Below are positions 1 through 5,117 of a stretch of DNA of 5,117 nt, in pieces. Origin of the DNA: Alphaproteobacteria bacterium (GTDB lineage Bacteria > Pseudomonadota > Alphaproteobacteria > Micropepsales > Micropepsaceae); assembly GCA_028869725.1 (NCBI GenBank), contig JAGWRJ010000579.1, positions 1-5,117 on the forward strand, written 5' to 3'. The first letter of the stretch is position 1. Every line of letters begins with the position of its first letter. The notes beneath the pieces were generated by a model that saw only the letters and a program-made list of their open reading frames with translations, did no database searches and was not told the DNA's origin. A program made the translations under genes and the position numbers.

Positions 1-560
1 ATTGTCTCTGCCCCTTTTTCTATTGGAGACACGGTGCAGCGCAGAGGCATGTCAGAGAGATGATCGAGAAGCCATTTCTCCCGGGCTCGATCCATCATGT
101 GGTGCTGCTCCTTGGCCATAGCCCGCTGTTGCTGGTCGACCCCCGAACCCACAGGACCTTCTCCAGCGGACAACATGGCGTTCAATTCCTTGGCCTTGTC
201 GGCCGGCATGAAGCCCATAGTTTCGGCCACACATTCCCCTGACTTAGGAACGATTGCATCCAAATAAATTAGGCGCCGAATACGCTCGCCTGCTTGCGAG
301 ACAACCCCAGGAGCTACGGTACCGGCATAACTGTGTGCCACGATGACCGCATCTTCGATATCTTCGAATTTGAGGACGTTTACGATGTCGGTGACGTGGA
401 CCGAAGTATCGATATTGCGGCCAATCAGATGGATACGTTCGCCGAAGCCGGTGAAGGTAGGCGTGTAGACATCATGTCCGGCCTGCCGAAGCAGAGGGCG
501 AATGAATTTCCACGTCCAGCCGCCCATACCGCCGCCGTGAAGGAGGACAAAGGTGCTCAA
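1..560 (-). CDS. Alpha/beta hydrolase, EstC/methylesterase-like (3' end cut by the window edge)
   Basis: The visible part is about 186 residues of a cytoplasmic alpha/beta-fold hydrolase; no signal peptide is present. The N-terminus has the first strand and oxyanion-hole motif (LLHGGGMGGWTW, residues 6-17). It continues with the GFGER-HL segment (38-45) typical of EstC/plant-methylesterase-like hydrolases and the nucleophile elbow AHSYAG, with Ser77 as the likely nucleophile. A conserved LIYLDA strand follows near 97-102. Family members are usually about 230-240 residues, so the C-terminal part with the catalytic His lies beyond position 1. I chose the TTG start at 560 because an AAAGGAGA Shine-Dalgarno lies at 567-574 with its GGAG core 7 nt upstream. 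The next in-frame ATG would delete the oxyanion hole. TTG overlaps the TGA stop of the dioxygenase (TTGA), implying translational coupling. From context it may hydrolyse a ring-cleavage product or an ester/lactone intermediate; the substrate is unknown. The elbow has Ala where many relatives have Gly on both sides of the His-Ser-Tyr. Confidence 0.88.
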   Translation of the reverse strand, partial: MSTFVLLHGGGMGGWTWKFIRPLLRQAGHDVYTPTFTGFGERIHLIGRNIDTSVHVTDIVNVLKFEDIEDAVIVAHSYAGTVAPGVVSQAGERIRRLIYLDAIVPKSGECVAETMGFMPADKAKELNAMLSAGEGPVGSGVDQQQRAMAKEQHHMMDRAREKWLLDHLSDMPLRCTVSPIEKGAET

Positions 561-1516
561 CTTGCATCTCCTTTAGGTTCCAGATTGGCTATGAAGTCCT
601 GTGGAGGCATCGGGCCCCATAGGAACATCGAATCCTCGGGGCCGTAATCACCAGCCTCCCACTCACAATCAGCTGGGATGTAATCGATGTCCGCGGAGAA
701 TTCGCAATAACTCCCCCACGGATCGCGGACATAGTAGAAATAGTTTGCACCCAGCACGTGGCGGCCCAGACCCCAACCACTATGATAGCCAGCGCGAGCC
801 ATTTGTGCCCAACCGAGTCCGACTTCTTGGACCGAGCCGACGTCCCAACTTACGTGATGCAAGCCTCGGTGATCGGACATGACTAGCGCCAGCAGGTGAT
901 GATCGCTGCCATGCGCCCCATGAAGGAAGGCTACCGCAGGGCCGCTGCGGTCAGAAAGTCTGAGGCCAAGCGTTTTCTCGTAAAAATCAATCGCGGCGCT
1001 GACGTCGCTGGTAAAGATTGCGACATGCGACAATCGCCGTGGGTGAACGTGCGGAGCCTGGGAATTGAGCACCGTTCCGGCGCGGCCAGGCCCGACCGAA
1101 CGCGTATCGAATACGCTTTTGGCATCGGGTGAGCACTTTTCGGCGACGCGCAAGTTAATCGGCAAGCCATCAAAGCCTTCGATCCAGATACCATTGGTTT
1201 CCACGCCTGCAGGAGGTTGGATCACTTTTCTACCCAGAGACGTCAAATGCTTCTCAAACGCCGCCATATCGGAATCGAAGACTCCGAAGCTCAAATATCG
1301 CAGCCGCTTTGGATTACCTTTAGTCACAATTCCCCAGCGATGGGCATGATCTTTGGTGAACAACTCGAGGCCGCCAGCGGCGTCGCGTACGTCAAGACCG
1401 AAAGTCTCATAGAACTTCCGGGCCTCATTGAGATCCGGCACTTGCAAGGAAAAATGGTCAATCGAATGGACAGCAAGCGTACCAGCACGCTTCTTAACGG
1501 TTTCCTGGCTAGCCAT
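557..1516 (-). CDS. Type I extradiol ring-cleavage dioxygenase (VOC superfamily, catechol 2,3-dioxygenase-like)
   Basis: This 319-residue protein has the two-domain VOC fold of type I extradiol dioxygenases, usually 290-320 residues. The N-terminal domain (about 15-125) starts with IDHFSLQVPDL but lacks a full ligand set. The C-terminal domain (about 160-285) carries the iron site: His164 (RRLSHVAIF), His221 (GLHHVSWDV) and Glu272 (SYCEF). The second-sphere residues of homoprotocatechuate 2,3-dioxygenase, XylE and BphC are also present: His206 or His207 (GSDHH), His253 (GRHVLGAN) and Tyr262 (YYVRDPWG). The Glu-Tyr spacing of 10 and the His-Tyr spacing of 9 equal those of the known enzymes, as I recall them. 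It should insert O2 next to the diol of a catechol, giving a yellow muconic semialdehyde-type product. The substrate is not readable; an aromatic with a side chain is plausible given the CoA ligase nearby. The ATG at 1516 is preceded by GGAG (1523-1526), and it follows the FAH gene by 37 bp. Family assignment is firm; substrate specificity is open. Confidence 0.93.
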   Translation of the reverse strand: MASQETVKKRAGTLAVHSIDHFSLQVPDLNEARKFYETFGLDVRDAAGGLELFTKDHAHRWGIVTKGNPKRLRYLSFGVFDSDMAAFEKHLTSLGRKVIQPPAGVETNGIWIEGFDGLPINLRVAEKCSPDAKSVFDTRSVGPGRAGTVLNSQAPHVHPRRLSHVAIFTSDVSAAIDFYEKTLGLRLSDRSGPAVAFLHGAHGSDHHLLALVMSDHRGLHHVSWDVGSVQEVGLGWAQMARAGYHSGWGLGRHVLGANYFYYVRDPWGSYCEFSADIDYIPADCEWEAGDYGPEDSMFLWGPMPPQDFIANLEPKGDAS

Positions 1517-1553
1517 ATTCTTCTCCGCAATTATCTGACCCGTGCAGGGCGTC

Positions 1554-2402
1554 TCATTCTGCTACGATCGGATTTCTCAGCAGGCCTACTCCCTCAATCT
1601 CAACCTCGCAGACATCGCCGGCCTTCATGAATAGTGGCGGAGTTCGTGCCGCACCCACACCTGAGGGTGTCCCCATGACGAGTACGTCGCCCGCTACTAA
1701 TGTCAGGAATTCGGACAACAGGCTAACAGTGGTGGCAACGTCGAAGATCATGTTCGAGGTCGATGCCCGTTGGACAATTTGACGATTCAGGCGAGTTTCA
1801 AGCATCAACCCAGTGGCGCCGGGCGGCAATTCGTTAGCGGTTACGAGCCAAGGTCCAAATGCGCCAGTGTTGTCGAAATTTTTTCCGGCCGTCCATTGCG
1901 GTGTACGCATCTGATAATCGCGAATTGAGCCATCGTTGAAGACCGAATACGCGATCACGTGTTCGAGCGCCTGGTCCTTAGTTACATGACGTGCTTGCTT
2001 GCCGATCACTGCCACCAGCTCGCCCTCGTAGTCGAGTTGCGAAGACACTTTTGGAAGCACGATTGGAGCCCCGTGCCCGACCAGGCTGGAGGCAAAGCGG
2101 CCGAACAAAGTCGGAAATTTGGGTGGTTCGAAACCTCCTTCGGCCGCGTGATCCGCATAGTTCAAGCCAAGGCAGATGATCTTGGACGGACATGGCAGTG
2201 GCGGCAGAAAGTTGACGTTGTCAATATTGATAAGCTCGCCGGCAGCTGCGATTTCGCCGGCTTTATGAAGCCCGTCCGATCCCTGAGCAATCAGGGCTTG
2301 AAAATCGTCGAGTTCTGCGCGGCCGAACACCGCACGCACTCCATCTGAGGTACGCGTTGCTATGCCGAGTTGCTGGTTCTTGGAAATTCGCGCCAGACGC
2401 AT
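1554..2402 (-). CDS. Fumarylacetoacetate hydrolase (FAH) family protein, acylpyruvase/isomerase/decarboxylase type
   Basis: A 282-residue cytoplasmic FAH-fold enzyme, the usual length for the MhpD/COG0179-like branch that acts on 2-oxo or 2-hydroxydienoic acids from aromatic breakdown. Residues 1-70 form the short N-terminal domain and the catalytic domain follows. Visible motifs are GLNYADHAAE (79-88), whose His85/Glu88 match the FAHD1 catalytic dyad; DYEGELVAVIG (124-134), whose Glu126 and Glu128 bind the divalent metal together with Asp157 of NDGSIRDYQ; GKNFDNTGAFGPW (173-185); and GDVLVMGTPSGVG (238-250). Arg102 (LFGRFASSL) stands where many relatives have Lys, which I recall as normal for one FAH subgroup. 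Members cleave C-C bonds, tautomerise or decarboxylate, and sequence alone does not separate these roles. It is the first gene of the operon, starting at ATG 2402 with GGAAGG at 2409-2414, 6 nt away. Co-transcription with the extradiol dioxygenase points to processing of a ring-fission product or a later intermediate. Confidence 0.92.
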   Translation of the reverse strand: MRLARISKNQQLGIATRTSDGVRAVFGRAELDDFQALIAQGSDGLHKAGEIAAAGELINIDNVNFLPPLPCPSKIICLGLNYADHAAEGGFEPPKFPTLFGRFASSLVGHGAPIVLPKVSSQLDYEGELVAVIGKQARHVTKDQALEHVIAYSVFNDGSIRDYQMRTPQWTAGKNFDNTGAFGPWLVTANELPPGATGLMLETRLNRQIVQRASTSNMIFDVATTVSLLSEFLTLVAGDVLVMGTPSGVGAARTPPLFMKAGDVCEVEIEGVGLLRNPIVAE

Positions 2403-2432
2403 GCCGTGCCTTCCGTTCTGTTCTGTTTGAGC

Positions 2433-2445
2433 TTGAGGTGACCAA
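2433..2445. promoter_or_regulatory. Candidate GntR-family operator, TTG-N7-CAA
   Basis: TTGAGGTGACCAA has matching 3-bp ends, TTG and CAA, and an inner GGT-G-ACC symmetry that is offset from the outer one. GntR/FCD operators are often short, imperfect inverted repeats of this general size. The site lies about 20-35 bp downstream of the predicted start of the operon transcript, a position suited to repression. The match is weak and could be chance. Confidence 0.2.
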
Positions 2446-2468
2446 TAGACCTGTCTCCGTCAAGCGGA

Positions 2469-2479
2469 ATATATTATAT
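2469..2479. repeat. 11-bp inverted repeat ATATA-T-TATAT
   Basis: ATATATTATAT reads as perfect 5-bp arms about a central base. It overlaps the TATAAT box on the minus strand and supplies a TATATT hexamer at 2470-2475 on the plus strand. It could serve as a -10 region for both directions or as part of an operator. It stands out because the surrounding sequence is much richer in GC. Confidence 0.4.
2473..2478 (-). promoter_or_regulatory. Candidate -10 box (TATAAT) for the FAH-dioxygenase-hydrolase operon
   Basis: The minus strand carries a perfect TATAAT, the sigma-70 consensus -10 hexamer, 70 bp upstream of the FAH start codon. Transcription would begin near 2466 and give a leader of about 64 nt. 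No good -35 hexamer lies 16-18 bp upstream: the segment there reads around GCGGTA. The promoter would therefore be weak or need help from an activator. In an AT-rich patch of this kind a chance match is possible. Confidence 0.4.
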
Positions 2480-2540
2480 GGAGCTTAGATCTATCTACCG
2501 CCTTTACTAAGACTAGGCACCTGCACTTTGGAAGGTCATA

Positions 2541-3257
2541 ATGAGTCGGCAATTTACCCTCACTGAGCACATCTATGCGGTCCTGCGCGAGGAATTGCTG
2601 ACTTGCCGTCTGGTGCCTGGCGAGCGCCTCAATATCAAGGAAACGTCGGAACGGCACGGTGTCAGTCTTGGTGCTGTACGCGAGGCCCTGTCGCGCCTGA
2701 CCTCCGAAGGGTTTGTGACCGCTGATAAGCGACGCGGATTCCGGGCGGCGCCAATCTCGATTGCTGATCTCAAGGATCTTGTGAGTGTCCGCGCTAATAT
2801 TGAGGGCCAGTGCCTGCGGCGGGCAATCGAAGTTGGAGGACTGGACTGGGAATCCGCGATTGTCGCCGCAGGCCATCGTCTGAGCAAGACCCCCATCGTA
2901 ATGCCTGATGCGGCGGCACCAAAGCTGACGGAGGAGTACGTGCTGGCGCATGCCGCTTTCCATGCCGCGCTGGTGTCCGCCTGCGACAGTAGCTGGCTAA
3001 TGCGTCTACGTGATTGGCTCTACGCGCAGTCCGAACGGTATCGCTACTTAACTGTGCCGTTAGGACGGGCGGATCGGGACATTGCTGGGGAGCATGAAGC
3101 TTTGCAGACCGCTACGTTAGCCCGCGATGCAAATCGTGCCCTCGCACTGCTAGAGCAGCATCTGAGCCGGACGGCTGAAGTTTTGATGGCGGGTGTGGAA
3201 GCCTCAGAAGTTCTGGATACGCGCGTGCCAGCGCGGCGCCAGTTCGGCAGTCGCTAG
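2541..3257 (+). CDS. GntR-family transcriptional regulator with FCD ligand-binding domain (CsiR/GlaR-like)
   Basis: A 238-residue cytoplasmic DNA-binding regulator. Residues 7-70 form the winged helix-turn-helix: LTEHIYAVLREELL, then LVPGERLNIKETSERHGVS, then AVREALSRLTSEGFV and the wing at RRGFRAAPI. Residues 76-215 form the all-helical FCD domain that binds a small effector and usually a metal. Its probable ligands are His141 (FHAAL), His185 (GEHEAL) and His207 (LEQHL); the 22-residue spacing of the last two equals that of LldR as I recall it. Where many FCD proteins have Asp (D-x-x-F-H), this one has His137 (H-x-x-F-H). Together with the DSSWLMRLRDWLYAQSERYR segment this resembles the CsiR/GlaR branch. 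The ATG at 2541 has GGAAGG 5 nt upstream. The gene is divergent from the FAH operon and convergent with the SDR gene, 11 bp apart. It probably represses or tunes the divergent operon in response to a pathway acid; the effector is unknown. Confidence 0.92.
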   Translation: MSRQFTLTEHIYAVLREELLTCRLVPGERLNIKETSERHGVSLGAVREALSRLTSEGFVTADKRRGFRAAPISIADLKDLVSVRANIEGQCLRRAIEVGGLDWESAIVAAGHRLSKTPIVMPDAAAPKLTEEYVLAHAAFHAALVSACDSSWLMRLRDWLYAQSERYRYLTVPLGRADRDIAGEHEALQTATLARDANRALALLEQHLSRTAEVLMAGVEASEVLDTRVPARRQFGSR

Positions 3258-3268
3258 GGTTCGAGTGG
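3258..3268. other. 11-bp convergent junction without an evident terminator
   Basis: Only 11 bp separate the TAG stop of the regulator from the TAG stop of the SDR gene on the other strand. A tiny inverted repeat, GGCTA-TT-TAGCC at 3267-3278, overlaps the SDR stop codon. It has short arms and no T-tract, so it is not a convincing intrinsic terminator. The two transcripts probably overlap at their 3' ends or end by a factor-dependent mechanism. Confidence 0.5.
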
Positions 3269-4045
3269 CTATTTAGCCTGGCCTGAGCCTGCCCCACTTG
3301 CGGTCATCAAAGTATTACTCATGCCGCCGTCGACGAGGAGGTCGATTCCGCTGATATGTCCTGCGAACGGACTTAGCAGAAACAGGATTGCATTGGCGAC
3401 ATCAGTAGCGGTACCGAGTTTCCGCAATGGAATACCCGCTTCACGTTGGGCCAGCCGCACAGGATCGGAATACCCAGCTGCGGTCATTGCAGTCAGCGTT
3501 GGTCCCGGAGAGACGGTGTTGCATCGGATGCCGTCCGGCCCCCATTCGACCGAAAGCTGGCGTACCAGCATCAGCAGTGCAGCTTTGCTGGCCGAATAGG
3601 CGCTCAGCGCCGGTGTCGGTTGATGGGCCGACATGGATGCCGTGGCCACGAACGCGCCTCGGCTGGCTTTGAGGGGCTCGTGAAGGGCTCTTGCAATCAG
3701 CCAGTGCGCTCGGGTGTTGATGGCGAAAAGTCTATCATAATCGGCAGTGCGGGCTTCGGCCAGCGCTCCTCCGAGGATAATGCCGGCATTGCTGGCGACC
3801 CCGTCCACACCGCCCATATGGGCGAATGCGGCCTTAGCGATCCGCTCGCCGACATCATCAGCTGTAACGTCAGCGGCAAATGCGCAGGCATCAGCGCCGA
3901 GCGCGGCGGTCACTTCTGCTAGCCGTTCCTCGTCGCGGTCAACAAGAAGATAGCTATGCGGGCCTGCAATGAAATCACCCACCGCCAGCTGTTCCGCCAC
4001 GGCCCGCCCGATACCGCTGGCAGCACCCGTAATTACGACGCGCAC
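3269..4045 (-). CDS. Short-chain dehydrogenase/reductase (classical SDR, probably NAD-dependent)
   Basis: A 258-residue Rossmann-fold oxidoreductase, typical length for classical SDRs, probably a soluble tetramer as most of the family are. Motifs in order: TGAASGIG (6-13) for cofactor binding; Asp36 at the end of the second strand (LLVDRD), which favours NAD(H) over NADP(H); Asp59-Val60; NAG (86-88); the catalytic tetrad Asn110 (AINTRA), Ser137 (TASMSA), Tyr150 and Lys154 (YSASK); and PG at 180-181. The tail carries the usual GIDLLVDGG (233-241). The start is GTG at 4045: GGAGGT at 4049-4054 lies directly upstream, the glycine motif begins at residue 6, and an in-frame TAG lies a few codons upstream, so no earlier start exists. 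It overlaps the ligase gene by 13 bp, implying co-translation. It oxidises an alcohol or reduces a ketone in the same pathway as the ligase. Substrate cannot be assigned from sequence. Confidence 0.93.
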   Translation of the reverse strand: MRVVITGAASGIGRAVAEQLAVGDFIAGPHSYLLVDRDEERLAEVTAALGADACAFAADVTADDVGERIAKAAFAHMGGVDGVASNAGIILGGALAEARTADYDRLFAINTRAHWLIARALHEPLKASRGAFVATASMSAHQPTPALSAYSASKAALLMLVRQLSVEWGPDGIRCNTVSPGPTLTAMTAAGYSDPVRLAQREAGIPLRKLGTATDVANAILFLLSPFAGHISGIDLLVDGGMSNTLMTASGAGSGQAK

Positions 4046-5117
4046 GATACCTCCGGCTCCCTAGCAAGACCAAGTTCGGCAACCAGCGCGTTGCGGAGCT
4101 TGAATTTCTGAATTTTCGAAGCCGACATGGGCCACTCGTTTATAAAGCGGATGTGCCGCGGGACCTTAAACGACGCAAGTTGGCTGCGGGCGAAGGCGAT
4201 TAATTCCTCCTCCGTTACAATAGCATTTGCGCTGCGCTCCACATAGGCGGCCGGGACTTCTTCGAGTCGCGGATCAGGGACGCCAATTACCTGGGCAAGC
4301 TTCACCGCAGGATGCCGCGCCAGCACCGCTTCAACCTCAGCGGCGGCGACGTTCTCCCCGCCTACTTTGAGCATGTCCTTAAAGCGACCATGAAACATTA
4401 AGTGACCATTGTCATCAAGCGAGCCGATATCGCCGCTGTGGTACCAGCCCTCCTTGTCGAGCGCCTCCGCGCTACGTTCTGGATCGCGGTAATAGCCGTC
4501 AAACAAATTATAGCCTCGGATCAGGACCTCCCCGCGTTCTCCGGTCGGTAGTGCACGACCGGTTTCGGGGTCAACGATGCGCACCTCAATCCCGGTCAGC
4601 GGAAAGCCAAGTGCCTTGAAGCCTAGTTCGGGATCCATGTCGTAACCGCCGGTGGACACGATACCACTGGCCTCGGTCATGCCGAACGTGCCGCATTGAA
4701 GCGCTTGCGGGGTCTTTCTGCGATACGCCTTGGCAACACTCTCAGGCATGACTGCGAAGCAACTATTCATCAGCTTAACGGAACTCATGTCCGTTTTTTC
4801 GAAGTCTGGATGCTCAATCATCGCCTGGTGGAAAGTGACAAACGGCAGGAAAAGCATGGTTGCACGTTCCGCCTCAATCTGCTTGAGGCTGGCGCCGGCA
4901 TCAAAATGGGGCAGGCCATAGAAGGTTCCACCCACCTCCAGGACAGAGAGCATGGCCAGCATCGCGGCTACATGGAAAAGCGGCAAGGGAGACCAGACCC
5001 GCTCGTTGTCATCAAACTCCCATCGATTGCGACCTAAATTGGCCGCCTCGCGAACGATTGCCTCGTGGCTCAACAGACAGCCCTTCGGATTGGCTGAGGT
5101 GCCCGAGGTGTAGAGGA
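4033..5117 (-). CDS. Acyl-CoA synthetase, AMP-forming (class I adenylate-forming; 5' end beyond the window)
   Basis: The visible 360 residues are the C-terminal two thirds of an ANL-superfamily ligase, which adenylates a carboxylic acid with ATP and transfers it to coenzyme A. The reading frame is open to the right edge. Its first residues there are the ATP-binding P-loop YTSGTSANPKG (fragment residues 2-12), so the TTG at 5073 is an internal codon and not a start; roughly 150-190 N-terminal residues are missing. Further motifs: FGMTEASG (144-151), GWYHSGD (223-229), the hinge GRFKDMLKVGGENV (243-256) and the C-terminal SASKIQK (331-337), with Lys334 as the probable adenylation lysine. The family's usual Gly before that lysine is Ser here. 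The pattern fits medium/long-chain or aromatic/cyclic acid CoA ligases; the substrate is not determined. Its last codons overlap the SDR start, so the two form one transcription unit. A role in activating a side chain or ring-derived acid fits the neighbouring ring-cleavage genes. Confidence 0.92.
   Translation of the reverse strand, partial: LYTSGTSANPKGCLLSHEAIVREAANLGRNRWEFDDNERVWSPLPLFHVAAMLAMLSVLEVGGTFYGLPHFDAGASLKQIEAERATMLFLPFVTFHQAMIEHPDFEKTDMSSVKLMNSCFAVMPESVAKAYRRKTPQALQCGTFGMTEASGIVSTGGYDMDPELGFKALGFPLTGIEVRIVDPETGRALPTGERGEVLIRGYNLFDGYYRDPERSAEALDKEGWYHSGDIGSLDDNGHLMFHGRFKDMLKVGGENVAAAEVEAVLARHPAVKLAQVIGVPDPRLEEVPAAYVERSANAIVTEEELIAFARSQLASFKVPRHIRFINEWPMSASKIQKFKLRNALVAELGLAREPEVSCAS

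Larger units (their letters stand above)
2403..2540. promoter_or_regulatory. Divergent intergenic region between the FAH operon and the GntR regulator
   Basis: This 138-bp gap is the longest non-coding stretch in the window and must drive at least the regulator, and most likely the catabolic operon too. It holds an AT-rich island near 2468-2479, an 8-bp palindrome TAGATCTA at 2486-2493, an imperfect TTG-N7-CAA motif at 2433-2445, and the Shine-Dalgarno sequences of both genes (2409-2414 for FAH, 2530-2535 for GntR). Divergent layout of a GntR/FCD gene and a catabolic operon commonly means the regulator binds here. The binding sites themselves are not proven by the sequence. Confidence 0.6.

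Noticed and set aside
294..647. A 117-codon plus-strand open frame opposite the hydrolase and the end of the dioxygenase.
   Set aside because: Both opposing genes show clear family motifs and good ribosome sites. This frame has no recognisable domain and spans two genes.
2460..2963. A 167-codon open frame on the minus strand opposite the regulator, ending in the divergent promoter region.
   Set aside because: It lies antisense to a gene with clear GntR/FCD motifs, its translation shows no recognisable domain, and it overlaps the promoter region. It is most likely a by-product of the regulator's codon usage.
3267..3278. GGCTA-TT-TAGCC as an intrinsic terminator.
   Set aside because: The arms are only 4-5 bp with a minimal loop and no T-run follows on either strand.
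3446..3922. A 158-codon open frame on the plus strand opposite the SDR gene.
   Set aside because: The translation is rich in Arg, Cys and Ser without any recognisable motif, while the other strand encodes a complete SDR with all family motifs.
4033..5073. Treating the TTG at 5073 as the start of the acyl-CoA synthetase.
   Set aside because: The frame is open to the window edge and the codons upstream of 5073 encode the conserved ATP-binding P-loop, so the gene begins outside the window.
1..5117. CRISPR arrays, insertion sequences, tRNA genes or a defence system.
   Set aside because: No regularly spaced repeats, transposase or integrase motifs, terminal inverted repeats or tRNA-like sequences were visible. 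The whole window is accounted for by six catabolic or regulatory genes and one intergenic region.

Overview
The window reads as a compact catabolic gene cluster from a moderately GC-rich Gram-negative bacterium. A proteobacterium, alpha or beta, is the best guess; this rests on gene style and Shine-Dalgarno use, and no taxonomic marker is present. It has five protein genes on the minus strand and one on the plus strand, almost no non-coding DNA, and no RNA genes, mobile elements or CRISPR arrays that I can see.

Layout, left to right. (1) Positions 1-2402, minus strand: a tight three-gene operon read right to left. It encodes an FAH-family hydrolase/isomerase (2402-1554), a type I extradiol ring-cleavage dioxygenase of the vicinal oxygen chelate (VOC) superfamily (1516-557), and an alpha/beta hydrolase that starts at a TTG overlapping the dioxygenase stop codon and runs off the left edge (560-1). 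(2) Positions 2403-2540: a 138-bp divergent intergenic region with an AT-rich symmetric island. It probably holds the promoters of the operon and of the divergent regulator. (3) Positions 2541-3257, plus strand: a GntR-family regulator with an FCD ligand-binding domain. (4) Positions 3269-5117, minus strand: a second operon read right to left. It encodes an acyl-CoA synthetase (AMP-forming, running off the right edge) and a short-chain dehydrogenase/reductase (SDR) that begins at a GTG inside the last codons of the ligase. This operon converges on the regulator with only 11 bp between the two stop codons.

How the genes could work together (inference). The ligase and SDR could activate and oxidise or reduce a side chain or an acid intermediate. 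The dioxygenase would open a catecholic ring. The FAH-family enzyme and/or the alpha/beta hydrolase would process the ring-cleavage product. The GntR/FCD protein is well placed to be a metabolite-responsive local regulator of the divergent operon. The ring-cleavage enzyme keeps every catalytic residue I could align to homoprotocatechuate 2,3-dioxygenase, XylE and BphC, so ring cleavage of some catechol is a firm prediction, but the actual substrate cannot be read from this sequence. No ring hydroxylase, hydratase or aldolase is visible, so the pathway must extend outside the window. I see no entirely new type of system. The most useful observations are the non-ATG overlapping starts, the unusual nucleophile elbow of the hydrolase, the presence of two possible ring-fission product hydrolases, and the promoter/operator candidates.
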